DNA of 64,000 nucleotides from Polytrichum commune (Eukaryota; Streptophyta; Polytrichopsida; Polytrichales; Polytrichaceae). A program made the position numbers and the translations under genes. The stretch lies in contig OX485808.1 of the NCBI GenBank assembly GCA_950295325.1, positions 8,742,501 to 8,806,500 of the forward strand. Direction: 5' to 3'. Positions 1 through 11,300 of the stretch are shown here, in pieces. How positions within the stretch are numbered: the first letter of the stretch is position 1; each line of letters opens with the position of its first letter. The notes beneath the pieces were generated by a model. It saw nothing but the letters and a program-made list of their open reading frames with translations. It searched no databases and was not told the DNA's origin.

Positions 1-14
1 CCCTCCATCTTGGG

Positions 15-706
15 CAGGGCAGCCATTGGTGATTTTTCACAAGGTCCCTAACATGTCCAGGGACATGTTCATTAAAAAACCATTTCCAGTGGACGGGTTC
101 TTACAAAATGAACCAGTTTTTGGACGTGTCAAATTCACTTTGGATGGGTTCTAAAAATAACTAATTTTTTGATAATTTTTTCCCAAAAAAAATGGTACAA
201 ATATCAATTACATTATGTCATATATGACATGTGAATACAAGCATAATGCAATCAACCCACTAATACCCAATCAAAATATCAATCTTGAAGTGCTTGATTC
301 ACCTGCATACATTAATTCATCAACCACAAAATTTAGAATGGGGTGGACTGGAAAGATGAGAATCGACAGCAAAAGACAAATAACTGACGAACATTGAAGG
401 CATAATTTGTCAAGATCCTATTGTTTCCAAGTGCAACCAGTCATATGTCAACATCTTTCGGTTTTTTGTTTTTTGTTTTTTTTCCTAATTTTTTACCAAC
501 ATTGTAAGAGACTTATTTATACCTCTTGCGGGATGGGTATTTTCATTTTCAAACCGGTTTTGGGACAGGTTGTTTTTTCTTTAACCTTTCCATGGACAAG
601 TTGGTTTAGAAATTACCGGTTTTGGGACATGTTGCAATTTTTTTTGCCTTTCAATTCGAGGTTTTTGGACGTGGACGGGCAAAAACTTTGTGAAAAATCA
701 GCCCTG
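15..706. mobile_element. Inverted-repeat element, possibly hAT-like
   Basis: The left end reads CAGGGC at 15-20 and the right end reads GCCCTG at 701-706. Just inside lies a perfect 13-bp inverted pair, TGATTTTTCACAA at 30-42 and its complement at 688-700. CAGGG ends are common in plant hAT elements, and the well-defined hAT element at 53314 also starts CAGGGC. No transposase motif is visible inside, and I could not find a clean 8-bp target duplication, partly because the window begins 14 bases upstream. The assignment to hAT is inference. Confidence 0.4.
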
Positions 707-723
707 GGGGCAGCTCATCTTGA

Positions 724-2630
724 CTTAAAGCCCACCAAAGCCTAAGCATACCTCCGGTATAATTAGGAAGCAATCAAGAAGGCAACGACACCTATTATCT
801 GACATGGGATAAAGTAGGATATCGGAGTATCTGATATTAAAGTAATCTCTTGGCGGACCGTTACATGCACCATTTATGGCGGGGGAAGGTCTTTACTATA
901 TCCGGGCCGGTTCTAAATTATGGGGAACCGGACATTGGTGGGGCTGAATTTATGCCGGTACCACCACCTAAGAACCCGGGATGCCCCATTTTTGGCGTTG
1001 GCATGCCCCATGCCCGGTCTGGTGGGGACGCTCTTACATGTTGACATCCTTTAGTTTTGCTTTACTCGGCCCATGTGCTGATGAATCGTAACCACAGATT
1101 TGCAATTAAAATGAGTGACCATACCTTATCTCGGCATATTTTAAGTTGACCAGCACGGACTCATGTGTGTGGACTGGTCGAGAAGAAGTCTATGGGAGGC
1201 GAACCAGGGTTCTGGCCTCTCGTGAGGCCACGTCGCCAATTCGAAACCTTGAAAATGCCGTAAATCTACGAATCTACGAATCTTCGTACTGCAGTCATCT
1301 TCTGTCTTACGATGGAGGCAGTGAAGACTCTTATGAGGGCGAGGGTTTGTTGGACGATCACCATCGTGGCCATCGTTTCCACTTCCTTTCCATTTGCATG
1401 AATCAGAGATGAGGAGAAATGAGGAAGAAGTTTTGATGATGCGAAACAGGGGATAGAGAGGCAGTGAGGAATCTTATTGTGAGGGCGAGGGTTTGGTGGA
1501 CGATCATCGCAGTTGCATAAGAAGATCTTCAAAAGAAACCGGTCAAAGATGTGCTAGGAATTGGCAAGAGGAATTGACCTTCGTCTCCATGGAGGTCACA
1601 CCTGACAAATTCGTGTGGTTTTTTTTTAGTGGTGACTATAGTAGGATGGCTCGTATTCAAGTAAGTATGTCGCTCATCCGTTTTGATGACTACCAAATAG
1701 TCTTTTGGCATAGCAATGTTTCAAGTGCGTTTATGTATATAAATCTTGTGTTTGTTCTTGGGAACAATTTACTGAGATTATCACATTGCAATCAAGGAAA
1801 AGATTCTATGCGATGTCAAGTGCATTTCCTCCTATGGGGTAGAATGGAGCTCCATTATCGAGCAATCATCGCCGTCTTCTAAGATTTGATGCAAAAGAGC
1901 AATTTCAGATCGTTAACAACTGTTAAATTCTTCACATGCGCTCATATCCTTCAGTTTGCCATCCTACTGAAGTCAGAGGTTTACAGGCAATTTGGAAAAC
2001 CCTTCGTATGTACTCATCTTTCAAGTGAGGATTTATTCATCAGACTTTGCCAATTAATTCCAATTGGACAAAGCCTGGTGTCATGTCAAGTGAGTTGGTG
2101 ATCTCTATTTACACAATAAAGAAATTAAAGCAGGTTTTTGGTCAATGATAGACAAATCCACGATGAACTGGGAAGTTCGATTGGACTTGAATACGTTGCT
2201 GGGAACCCGTTTGGAACATCTGTGCTTGTCCATTTTGAACCCGCTTACTTAAGAATATCCCCGCACTTTATGCTACTGCTAGTGGAGTATATGGTACCTA
2301 CTTCAGAGCCCCTGTTGTGGATATTCGGCATCACACTCTTAAGAACCGGAACGAATTTGCATGTAATATCCTGCGTAGTATCCTGCAGACGATTTGCTTC
2401 TCAAACTTAGAATTGATTGTAGTTATGGGTTTCTTAAAATAGGATTGAACTGGTTGAGTATAGCTAGTACCAAGCCCTTAGGGATACTTGCTTCTCTTGG
2501 TGGCTGATTTGTAGAAGGAGCACTCGATGAAGATATCAGAGTAGAGGACTTGGAATGAGGAAGTCCCTGATGAGGCAGTAGTTTGAATCATGGTGTGAAA
2601 AAAATGGTCAACACTTAGATCTCTTCCTTC
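724..2630. other. No recognisable gene; contains a short diverged duplication
   Basis: Open frames here are short and show no family motif that I recognise. A roughly 50-bp stretch starting GGAGGCAGTGA at about 1314 recurs, diverged, at about 1458, sharing GAGGGCGAGGGTTTG and GGACGATCA. A short ATCTACGA microrepeat lies at about 1264-1285. The 3' part may have been promoter and 5' untranslated sequence of the SABRE-like fragment that follows, but nothing in the sequence proves it. Confidence 0.4.
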
Positions 2631-3210
2631 ATGAGTTTTTCTAGGATGTTATCTTCATTCGAATTGATTTATTTCATTGTTGGCAGTTTCACAGCGAAGC
2701 TGCTGTCGTGGGTGGCCAGTAGAATTCTAGATCCTGCAGTGAGCTTTCGATTTGCAGGGTTCCAGCGTGTTAAAGATGTCTCCATTCAATTTCGAAAGGT
2801 TAAAAATTCACTCTTTCTCTTTGATTGAAATTATTGACCTGTTTTTGTTGGAAGTGTACAATTAAGAGATGTGATTAGAGGTGGAAGCAATTGATTGTGT
2901 TCGAGTAGGAGGCTGTTTTTGATAATCTTAATATATGCAGGGTGGAATTGAATCCTTGGCTGTTGGAGAGGTGCGATTCAGTTTTCGCAAGCAGCTCTCT
3001 GCATTGTTGCGGGACTACAAATTTCAACTCTTCGTGTCAGATGTGGAGATTGTGTTGCAAAAGCCTGTGGGTTCGACAAAGAAGAAATCCAGATCCAAAC
3101 CACGCAGTCAGAAAAGCCCTACAGCTGAGCGCCGGAAATGGATTGTTATAGCAAATTTGGCCAAGTATTTGAAGTTATCGATCACTGATTTTGTTCTGAA
3201 AGTTGTTGAG
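2631..3210 (+). pseudogene. SABRE/BLTP2-like protein, N-terminal fragment (two exons)
   Basis: Exons 2631-2798 and 2941-3210 join in phase 0 to give 146 residues. The start, at the ATG at 2631, is a hydrophobic segment (about residues 10-31). Next come SFRFAGFQRVKDVSIQFRK, GGIESLAVGEVRFSFRKQL, a basic KKKSRSKPRSQKS stretch and RKWIVIANLAKYLKLSITD. This order matches the N-terminus of plant SABRE/KIP proteins, large bridge-like lipid-transfer proteins of more than 2000 residues that sit at ER-membrane contacts and affect cell expansion. Only the first about 5% is present: after the donor GTATGT at 3211 no further SABRE exon is seen before GT8 sequence starts at 3760. The first donor (GTTAAA) is weak. 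I read this as a truncated gene copy; the family call rests on recalled similarity. Confidence 0.7.
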
Positions 3211-3759
3211 GTATGTCTCAATTTTCTCCCCTCTACTCTTTTCCCCGAAGCTCTGCAGTCACTCTCTTAGTCACATGACTATCCAGATGACTACAATGTG
3301 ACCATCTTCATTGCTTATTCATTTCTTTATTTTTGTGGTCTAATCTGATTGTGGTGAGTACCTGTTGCATATTTTCCTTGCAATGAACGATCGAACTTCA
3401 ATTTTGTTTGACCAATCTATCTCTGAACTGACATGAATAGAGGGTTGCATAACCTTCAGGGTTTACGAATTTGAGTAGTCGTGCTGTATCTTTATGACAA
3501 TCAGTTCTGTAGATACTTCATGTCTGAATTTTGTTCTGAGGAATTATCATACTCTGAAGGATTAGGATACCTATCAGTATGTAATCTTTAGCATTTCCTC
3601 TTGAGAGTTTCGCAGTGAACATGTCAGTGATATGGGTGCTTGGAATTTCGAAATGTAGTCAAGGTATATGGTTCACAGCCACTTCTTCACTTGTCTTCAT
3701 ATTTCTTTAATTACAATGTGCTTATTAGGAGTGCCTGTGTGTTGATGTGTAACGTGCAG
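3211..3759. other. Non-coding stretch joining the SABRE and GT8 fragments
   Basis: This 549-bp stretch begins with a good splice donor belonging to the SABRE fragment and ends with an acceptor (GTGCAG) belonging to the GT8 exon. No exon of either gene is visible within it, so the rearrangement point that brought the two gene pieces together should lie here. Confidence 0.5.
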
Positions 3760-5598
3760 CAAGTTTATTGACATCCATGAAGTGGAGGAGCATATTACTT
3801 TCCGAAATGACAGTGGAGCTCGCAAGGAGCTTGTCAGTCCATACAATTTCCTACCATTTTATCTTCCCCGGACTTACAGTGAAATAGAGCGTTTCATATA
3901 CCTGGACTCTGACATTGTAGTGAAGGTATCTCTACCTCACAATTTTTAGGTCACTAAGTTTCTGGCTCTATTTTCATCCTTTGCAGTACTTTGTGCAGTA
4001 TATCTGTCAAATTTTAATATATCTCAGGTGTAGATCACTCTGACATTGTGAGGTTGCATCTTGTATACAGTTCCTGCACATCAATGTTGAAATTGATGTG
4101 ATGTCCCTTGAGGTTGTTACTAACAGACATTTGCCTCTTGATCGGCAGGGGAATCTCGAGGATCTCCACAATGTGGATCTTGAAGGGCATTCTGTGGCTG
4201 CTATTGAAGATTGTTCACAGAGATTTCAGGTTTATTTTGACTTTGATCAGTTGAATGAGATTCAAAAGAGACCAGGACCTAACAGAGCCCCATGGCTTCC
4301 TGATTTGCCATTTGATCGATGGGCTTGTGTTTCAACCGGGGTGTACTTGTGATTGATACTAAAAAATGGCTAAGTGAGAATATCACAGAGGCCATTGTTT
4401 GGTGGATGGATGAGTTTCGAAAGGCCAACAAGACCTTATACAAGTAAGTTGTCATTTTTTTTATTGGTGAATTACCTTTCCATCATTAGTTATACACAGC
4501 TCAACAAGCTAGTTGTCTTGTAATTTTGTTCTCGTCCTCTACCTTTTTTTCTTTTCTTCATATGACAATTGTTGATTGAGATGGGAACCTGATTGCTGTT
4601 TCGAATCTTCTTAAATTGGTGAATCTTCCAGTTTCTTTCCAATTGCAACCAGGAAAATAACATCATGTTTGTTTTATTGCAGAGCTGGTATGTCGCAGCC
4701 ACCCTTTTTACTGGCTCTCTATGGAAAGCATAAGGCACTCGATGAGACATGGAATGTGCGAGGTTTGGGACGACCCAATTTGAGTGATTTAGAGAGGGAG
4801 TACTTCAAGAAGATGTTTAACATGACATACAACCGAACGCCCTTTATTTCCCCATTTGCAGATGAGGCCCATATATTACACTTCAATGGAAAGTACAAAC
4901 CGTGGAAGGGCAAGCGGAAGCGTGCACCCAGTAAGGACATCATTTCGCTTTGTGGGTCTCGAGAGAAAGGTCAAGAGTGTGCCAACCTGTGGTGGGAGTA
5001 TTTGTCCCCAGAGGCTAATGATTTTTTTAAAGAAGAAGCCCTTGTCAAAGGGTATTTTGTAGAATGTAGCTTAGTGTGCCCACACCTGCCCCCACCATTG
5101 CACCTCCTCCTTGTGTTTTGTAGTGCAGCCAAGTCCTTGTTCACAATCAGCTTGTTGTGTATTAGCCATCCATATTTCGGGAAATTTAAGACACGTTTTG
5201 GAACTTGGGATAGCCGATGGAAGTCAAGTTATGGGAGCCCCAACTTGTTTCTTGGCCTTTCCTTTGTAAACAAGAGCCAACAAGCGGCTCATGTGCCTAG
5301 CTCTTATGTAATTCAAAAAGCATTGAGGTATATTTGGGAGCTCTCCAAGCGTTCTCAAGTCATTTTTTTTGGGTTCAGTCTATGTTCCGTAACCGCTTCC
5401 CGTAGCCGTGTGACACCAATGTGCAGTAGAGAGCGGGCCATCGTCAGCAGCCATGTCGGGACATCTGCTGTAATTTGTGGATGGCCTCAATTTCGCTTAC
5501 TCGAAGCTTCCGTAACCGCTTCCCGTAGCCGTGTGACACCAATGTGCAGTAGAGAGCGGACAACGTGCGGAAATAGGGGTTTTTGGATGACTTGTTGA
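3760..5598 (+). pseudogene. GT8-family glycosyltransferase, 5'-truncated and frameshifted
   Basis: Exons 3760-3925, 4149-4443 and 4683-5598 carry the C-terminal part of a family 8 glycosyltransferase, a retaining, metal-dependent enzyme using a nucleotide sugar. Visible motifs are the DxD metal site in FIYLDSDIVVK, then DRWACVSTG and VLVIDTKKW, and the terminal metal-binding HFNGKYKPWK. The N-terminal nucleotide-binding half is missing; the first exon begins in phase needing two upstream bases. At 4338-4341 a GGGG run shifts the frame: the reading runs into a stop at 4350-4352, while the family sequence resumes two bases on. Losing two G's would make ACVSTG and VLVID continuous. After about 5050 the open frame carries unrelated low-homology sequence to a stop at 5596. 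Galacturonosyltransferase-like is the nearest class I can suggest. Non-functional unless the GGGG is a sequencing error. Confidence 0.78.
5385..5559. repeat. 52-bp direct repeat, two copies 123 bp apart
   Basis: A 52-bp unit beginning TTCCGTAACCGCTTCCCG occurs at 5385-5436 and at 5508-5559 with no difference I can see. It lies in the unrelated 3' extension of the GT8 reading frame, where it encodes SVTASRSRVTPMCSRER twice. The identity suggests a recent duplication. Confidence 0.85.
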
Positions 5599-6550
5599 AG
5601 AATTGGTGGTTGTTTACTTTGTTGCCGTCCTGCTTTACAATTTTTTAAGGTAAGGTTTTTTTATTTTTTTTCGGTTATAGATGAAGTGGATTGTTGTTTT
5701 GGTTGCTGCCGTGATGCACCTCCTAACTGAAACAGACATGGTTAATTTAATTTCTCAATTAATTTGAGATTCTTGGGGCTTGAACAATTTGAGATACTTG
5801 TTTTGTGTGTGTGACCTTGTAACCTAGTTAACTGCCAGCACTAGTATGATCAACATTTCATACCAGTCATAACATATGCTTGGGAATAACATATACCGTG
5901 GAAGTCCTACCTGGATTGGAGAGGAATTTGATCATCGAAGAGTGATCAAGGATGCTTTGCCAGTGATCAGCAACCATGGCATCTTATGTGACCAACTAAT
6001 TGCATCCTCAGGTTGAACAATCTTGGCAAAACTATGTGCAGCTCCTATGTCAAGCCTTTTACAGTAAAAACTCAATGAGAGACAAAGGACAATTTGTATA
6101 TCCGATCGTCTGCTTAGAGACTAGGGTGACCGCGGACAAGTGGGAAGTCGTCTTGTTTCCTTTTGGGCTTGTGCGTTTGTGTAGTAGACATTCAGGATTG
6201 AATATCTTAATTTGAGCAAAATGGTCAAGAGTATAACATTGAATCCAAACATTCTCAACAAGTGCGAACTACAATACCCATATGCACACTTCCAAACACA
6301 GCTTAATTGAGATTATTGCAGGCCAACTTATAATGGCTTAAATTGTATCAATCATCCCTATGTTAGCTGTGGACCAGATTTCAATGCCAAGAACAAAAAT
6401 CAAACAATTCCATATTGTTTTGTAGTTGTTTTGATGATTCTTTTGGTGTAAGCATCACTACCTATTTCCCAAACAAACTCTCTGCTTTGCCAACTTCCTT
6501 GCGGACTTCTTCTCCCACCAGCGGTGGGCCTTTGGCCCCTAGCGGCTCGT
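5599..6550. other. Intergenic, no recognisable feature
   Basis: No gene or element is recognisable. Just before the tandem array, at about 6517-6545, there is a short GC-rich stretch with the inverted pair CCCACCAGCGGTGGG. Confidence 0.4.
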
Positions 6551-7960
6551 TGATGACCAAATTTCCCCGGATATTACCTGAAATATCACACATACTTATA
6601 ACTTGTCAGAGGTCTGCAAATTCGCGAGAACTTGCTGCTTTCACTCCAACTCTAAACCGACTCAATCGCCACCATCTAATTTTTGATGACCAAATTTCCC
6701 CGGATATTACCTGAAATCTCACACGTACTTACTTGTCAGAGGTCTGCAAATTCGCGAGAACTTGCTGCTTTCACTCCAACTCTAAACCGACTCAATCGCC
6801 ACCTTCTAATTTTTGATGACCAAATTTCCCCGGATATTACCTGAAATCTCACACGTACTTACTTGTCAGAGGTCTGCAAATTCGCGAGAACTTGCTGCTT
6901 TCACTCCAACTCTAAACCGACTCAATCGCCACCTTCTAATTTTTGATGACCAAATTTCCCCGGATATTACCTGAAATCTCACACGTACTTACTTGTCAGA
7001 GGTCTGCAAATTCGCGAGAACTTGCTGCTTTCACTCCAACTCTAAACCGACTCAATCGCCACCTTCTAATTTTTGATGACCAAATTTCCCCGGATATTAC
7101 CTGAAATCTCACACGTACTTACTTGTCAGAGGTCTGCAAATTCGCGAGAACTTGCTGCTTTCACTCCAACTCTAAACCAATGATCGGGGAGAACTGGCAG
7201 TTAGTTACAAATGAACCGGTTGAGTTTGAGAAATAACCGGTTGAAGTTCAAGACTGCAGGAAAATTACTGATCATTTTAGAGGAATCTATAGAATATACT
7301 CCAATTTAATAAAGAAAAACCGGAGGATGTCAACATACAACCGGTTGAACTTGCAAACACTAGGATCTCAACCGATTATGCCCAAAGATCTCCCCGATCA
7401 CTGCTCTAAACCGACTCAATCGCCACCTTCTAATTTTTGATGACCAAATTTCCCCGGATATTACCTGAAATCTCACACGTACTTACTTGTCAGAGGTCTG
7501 CAAATTCGCGAGAACTTGCTGCTTTCACTCCAACTCTAAACTGACTCAATCGCCACCTTCTAATTTTTGATGACCAAATTTCCCCGGATATTACCTGAAA
7601 TCTCACACGTACTTACTTGTCAGAGGTCTGCAAATTCGCGAGAACTTGCTGCTTTCACTCCAACTCTAAACTGACTCAATCGCCACCTTCTAATTTTTTA
7701 TGACCAAATTTCCCCGGATATTACCTGAAATCTCACACGTACTTACTTGTCAGAGGTCTGCAAATTCGCGAGAACTTGCTGCTTTCACTCCAACTCTAAA
7801 CCGACTCAATCGCCACCTTCTAATTTTTGATGACCAAATTTCCCCGGATATTACCTGAAATCTCACACGTACTTACTTGTCAGAGGTCTGCAAATTCGCG
7901 AGAAATTGCTGCTTTCACTCCAACTTGAATCTAAACTGACTCAATCGTCACCTTCTAACT
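6551..7960. repeat. Tandem array of nine 130-bp units upstream of the GST gene
   Basis: The phrase ACTTGTCAGAGGTCTGCAAA recurs at 6601, 6731, 6861, 6991, 7121, 7485, 7615, 7745 and 7875. The spacing is exactly 130 bp except for one gap of 364 bp, which is 130 plus a 234-bp insertion (see the MITE at 7179). Each unit also carries GATGACCAAATTTCCCCGG, CACACGTACTTACTTG and CTCTAAACCGACTCAATCG. Internal units are nearly identical; the first unit (133 bp) and the last are diverged, as is usual at array edges. The array ends about 340 bp before the GST start codon, so it lies in or just upstream of the promoter or 5' leader. Any regulatory role is inference. Confidence 0.95.
7179..7403. mobile_element. 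225-bp Mutator-type MITE with 9-bp target duplication
   Basis: The element interrupts one unit of the 130-bp array. Its ends carry a perfect 12-bp inverted repeat, TGATCGGGGAGA at 7181-7192 and its complement at 7389-7400. It is flanked by the direct repeat CTCTAAACC at 7170-7178 and 7404-7412. Element plus one duplication is 234 bp, exactly the excess spacing in the array, which independently fixes the ends. A 9-bp duplication is typical of Mutator-like elements. The interior is rich in CCGGTT and has no coding capacity. Related copies lie at 14700 and 14981, with a relic near 12640. Confidence 0.9.
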
Positions 7961-7961
7961 T

Positions 7962-8200
7962 AAAAAACATTCACCTCGCTCACTCATGCCGTCCGATCGC
8001 ACCAAACTTTCCGTCCGGTTCTAGCTGTGAAATTGATTGCTGGGGATTATGTTCAGAAACAGATGTGGGTCCACCGCTTTCCACATGAATCACATCCGGA
8101 GATGCTGACGGATGGTGTCAGAAGAGGCTGGTATATCAGGCCCTGACTCAGTTACAACCTCCTATATCCAAGTTTCGGAGCTCTCAGTTAGAATCGGCAA
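7962..8200. repeat. Dispersed repeat in the GST 5' flank, shared with 34728-34960
   Basis: This stretch resembles 34728-34960 in the same orientation. Both share CTCATGCC, a GATC.CACCAAA phrase, GGGGATTATGTT followed by AGAAACAGATG, CCGGAGATGC and a GTGCCAGAAGA-like phrase. It lies between the tandem array and the GST start, so it may be transcribed as 5' leader. I do not recognise the family. Confidence 0.6.
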
Positions 8201-8301
8201 AATAGTGGAGTGGAGTGGAGTTGAACAGACAGATCTGGGCCTTAAGGTTTTCAGCTTTGTGCGGAGTTCTGTGTGTGTTTTACTTCAAGTGTGCAGTTGC
8301 A

Positions 8302-11300
8302 ATGGCAGGAGAATCCGGGAAGCTTCAGGTGTTCTGGGACCCTCATTCCCAGCCCTCCCGCGCCGTGGTCATCTTCTGCAGGTGAGTCAAACATCATCTT
8401 GCTAATCACATTCCAAAACAAGGCTCAGTTGAAGTCCTGTGAGGCAAGGTTGAGGACGATTTGCATATAAAGAAATAATAATTCCAGATGATGTTATGCA
8501 TGCTGTGTGTTGTTGGTTGCAGGATCAATAAGATTGAGTGTGAGGAAGTGTACATAAGTCTGCCCACTGGAGCACACAAGACCCCAGAGTATTTGAGTAA
8601 GTGGTGGTGATGAATGAACCTCCTGATTGATTTTGAAGTCTATTTGTAATAGGTAGAGATTGATTTTGAGTGAGCTCTTGTTTAATTTATACCGTGGCTT
8701 GCCCTTGACGTGTTCATCAACATATTTTAAGAAAACAGTGCAAAGATAGTGTAGCGAATCCATAACTTGGAGGATGAGGGACTTGAGTTCACAAGATTTG
8801 TAACAGAATAGTTTGAGCAACTTGTTTGTACATCCTCACCCTTAACATGTTCATCAGCATATTCTAAGAAATAACAAAAATGCAAAAGTTAGCGAATCCA
8901 TAACTTGAGGTTGATGCACTCGAGTTTCACAAAATCCAGCATTGTGTGCTGTAGATTAGTAGATGTGATTTAGGATGAGAGTGGAGGTTCCTTTGCGACC
9001 TCAAGTTTTTTGTGACAATATTAGGGCTCCAAAATTGCAGTGTTGAGCGTTGACTATTGTGTTGACTCTCAACGAGTGAGTGGTAGGGCTTTGGTCATTA
9101 CTTTTCGTTTCTAAAAGATGCAGTTGCCCGCTGTTGGGAGATCTTGAAATTAAACAATAGGAGTTGGGATTTGGTCAGCGATGGTCACCCCCAGTGGGAG
9201 ATTGTATGGCATGGGTTTTTATCAAATGAATAGAGTCTTGGTCTCCTTTGGGTTGCCAGATCCTTCTGTGCCGGATTTTTTATTTGACTTGTGAAATAAA
9301 TGTGTGACTCCTCTATGCTTGTAGAGATCAACCCCACGGGTCAGGTTCCTGCAATTAACGACAATGGCTTCTCCCTCTTCGAGAGGTAAATCTGGTTGAA
9401 TGACGAATCGAGTTTTGTAATTGCACGGTCAATTGCGGTAGACATGCCTTAATACTCTTCTCTCAGCACCCACTTCTCTTAGGCTATGATTAGCAACAAA
9501 TTAGCGCAACATGATTAGCAAATCCAAATCACGCGTATAGTCATTTGCCTCATAGATTTCTGGAGCCTATGTGAATATGTTATTTGATTATCAAAGTTAA
9601 GATTTTCATGCTCATTAAGTGGTCATGTAGGTCCCCCCTCCAGATCATGTTCACTATTAAGCCCAGAATGGCTAGCATATTTTGAGCACATAATTGAATC
9701 TCTTTTATACACATGATGGCTTTTTGATGCCAGTTCTTAGATTTACATCTCACCACATACCACTCACATATAGGTGTTCAGGATATTGATTGTGTTTGAT
9801 TTAGGCACGTCTACCTTGTAGTCAAATTTACGGAGATCCCGCGTTCTGACGTTGCTGACTGCTGATGGCTTTATTGCAGCGCTGCCATTCTCAAATATTT
9901 GTCGGCTTCACGTGGAGCTCCCGACCACTGGTAAGTTAAAGTAATTGAACAAGTAAACATCTTCTGAAATTCGATCAGATGCTTGCCGTTCATAGCCAAG
10001 TCTGAGCTTTCAACTTCCTCAGTGTTGATTTAATATCCCCTTTCAATTTAGCCAGATAGCTCCAGTCCATTCGCAGAGAGTTCTTAGTGCCAGAATGTAT
10101 GGATCTCCGTGCTCCAAATTCATAGCTTCTTGCATCACCCATCCTCGGTTCGAACACAAGCTCAACCAGCAATTCAATCGCTTCTCCTACTACCTCACGT
10201 TTCTGGAAGAGGGTATTCCAGAAATATATGCATATTCCCCTCAGAAAATTTCGTGTATTTTTGGGTCACCGATGGAGTACCTATCTTCCATGCCTACAAA
10301 TCTAGCAAAAAGAAACAAAAATAAACGAAAACAGGCAAAATAGGACAAGGAATTCACATCATGAGACGATTGAAGTATTCCACAGCCACATGGCTCAATG
10401 CAAACATGTGAATGAAGATCTAGTGCCTCAATAATCTTGTGCGGAACTGAATGGGTTGCAGGTACCCGAAAGACTTGAAACTACGCGCACAGATCGACTG
10501 TGTCTTGGATTGGCACATCTCAAACACCCGCCAGGGGGCAAGTAAGTTTCTAATCCTGACAAATTCTCCCCCATACCATGCCCTTGGATGCATTCCAAGT
10601 CGCAAAACTTTCAAACTTTGTTAATCCTCACGAATGAGCCTCGCGAGCTAGATCGACTCTGAGGGTAGTACAATGAATGCCATGTGTCACATACTGGTTG
10701 GTTGGAACGTGCGAAATAGTTGACGTGGCATGAAACCGTATTCAATCCGTAAGATATTACGGCAATATGAAGCTTGTTCTCTTTCTCTAAACCTAGTAGA
10801 ATCTATTCCCTCTTTTTGCATTCACTTCATATCCAGGCTGAAATTTTTATCAAAGTCTTACATGCAACCTGCACCATTCTATTTCAAAGTGCATCCAATG
10901 AAGGGTCGGTGTAGACTATGGTGAAGAAATGCACCGGTCAGTCAAGAATTTCAACCCAAGACAAGGTTATTTGAGGCAGCAGTTGGTACATCGGACAAGA
11001 CGGAAAAAACCAATAATATCAAAATACCAAACTTGCCTCAAGTTGGAGTTCTCTGGCAACCAAGTTTCTTGTCGCAGGGTATGAGGTTGCTCAAGAGACT
11101 CGACCTCCGGAGAAATCCCCGAGATTAAAAAAATAAAAAAATAAAAAATAAAAAATCTCCCCTTGTTGGCAACCCTGTCATTCGTTTATCTGTGTTTGAA
11201 GTGCTCCACAAGACAAGTCTTGGCTGTAGTGTAAACCCTAGCCGGAGAAGATCCCATTTCGTAGCCAATCGATCGTATTGCTCCATTCTCCTAAAAACTC

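Noticed and set aside
4098-4352. A start codon at 4098 for a separate GT8 protein
   Set aside because: The frame enters the exon from intron sequence; the clear acceptor at 4148 and the preceding exon with the DxD motif show that it is internal.
2631-5598. A single SABRE-GT8 fusion gene
   Set aside because: SABRE exon 2 ends in phase 0 and the first GT8 exon needs two upstream bases; joining them gives a stop after three codons, and the GT8 part has its own frameshift.
6551-7960. A CRISPR array
   Set aside because: The 130-bp units are contiguous without unique spacers, and the setting is a plant nuclear genome.
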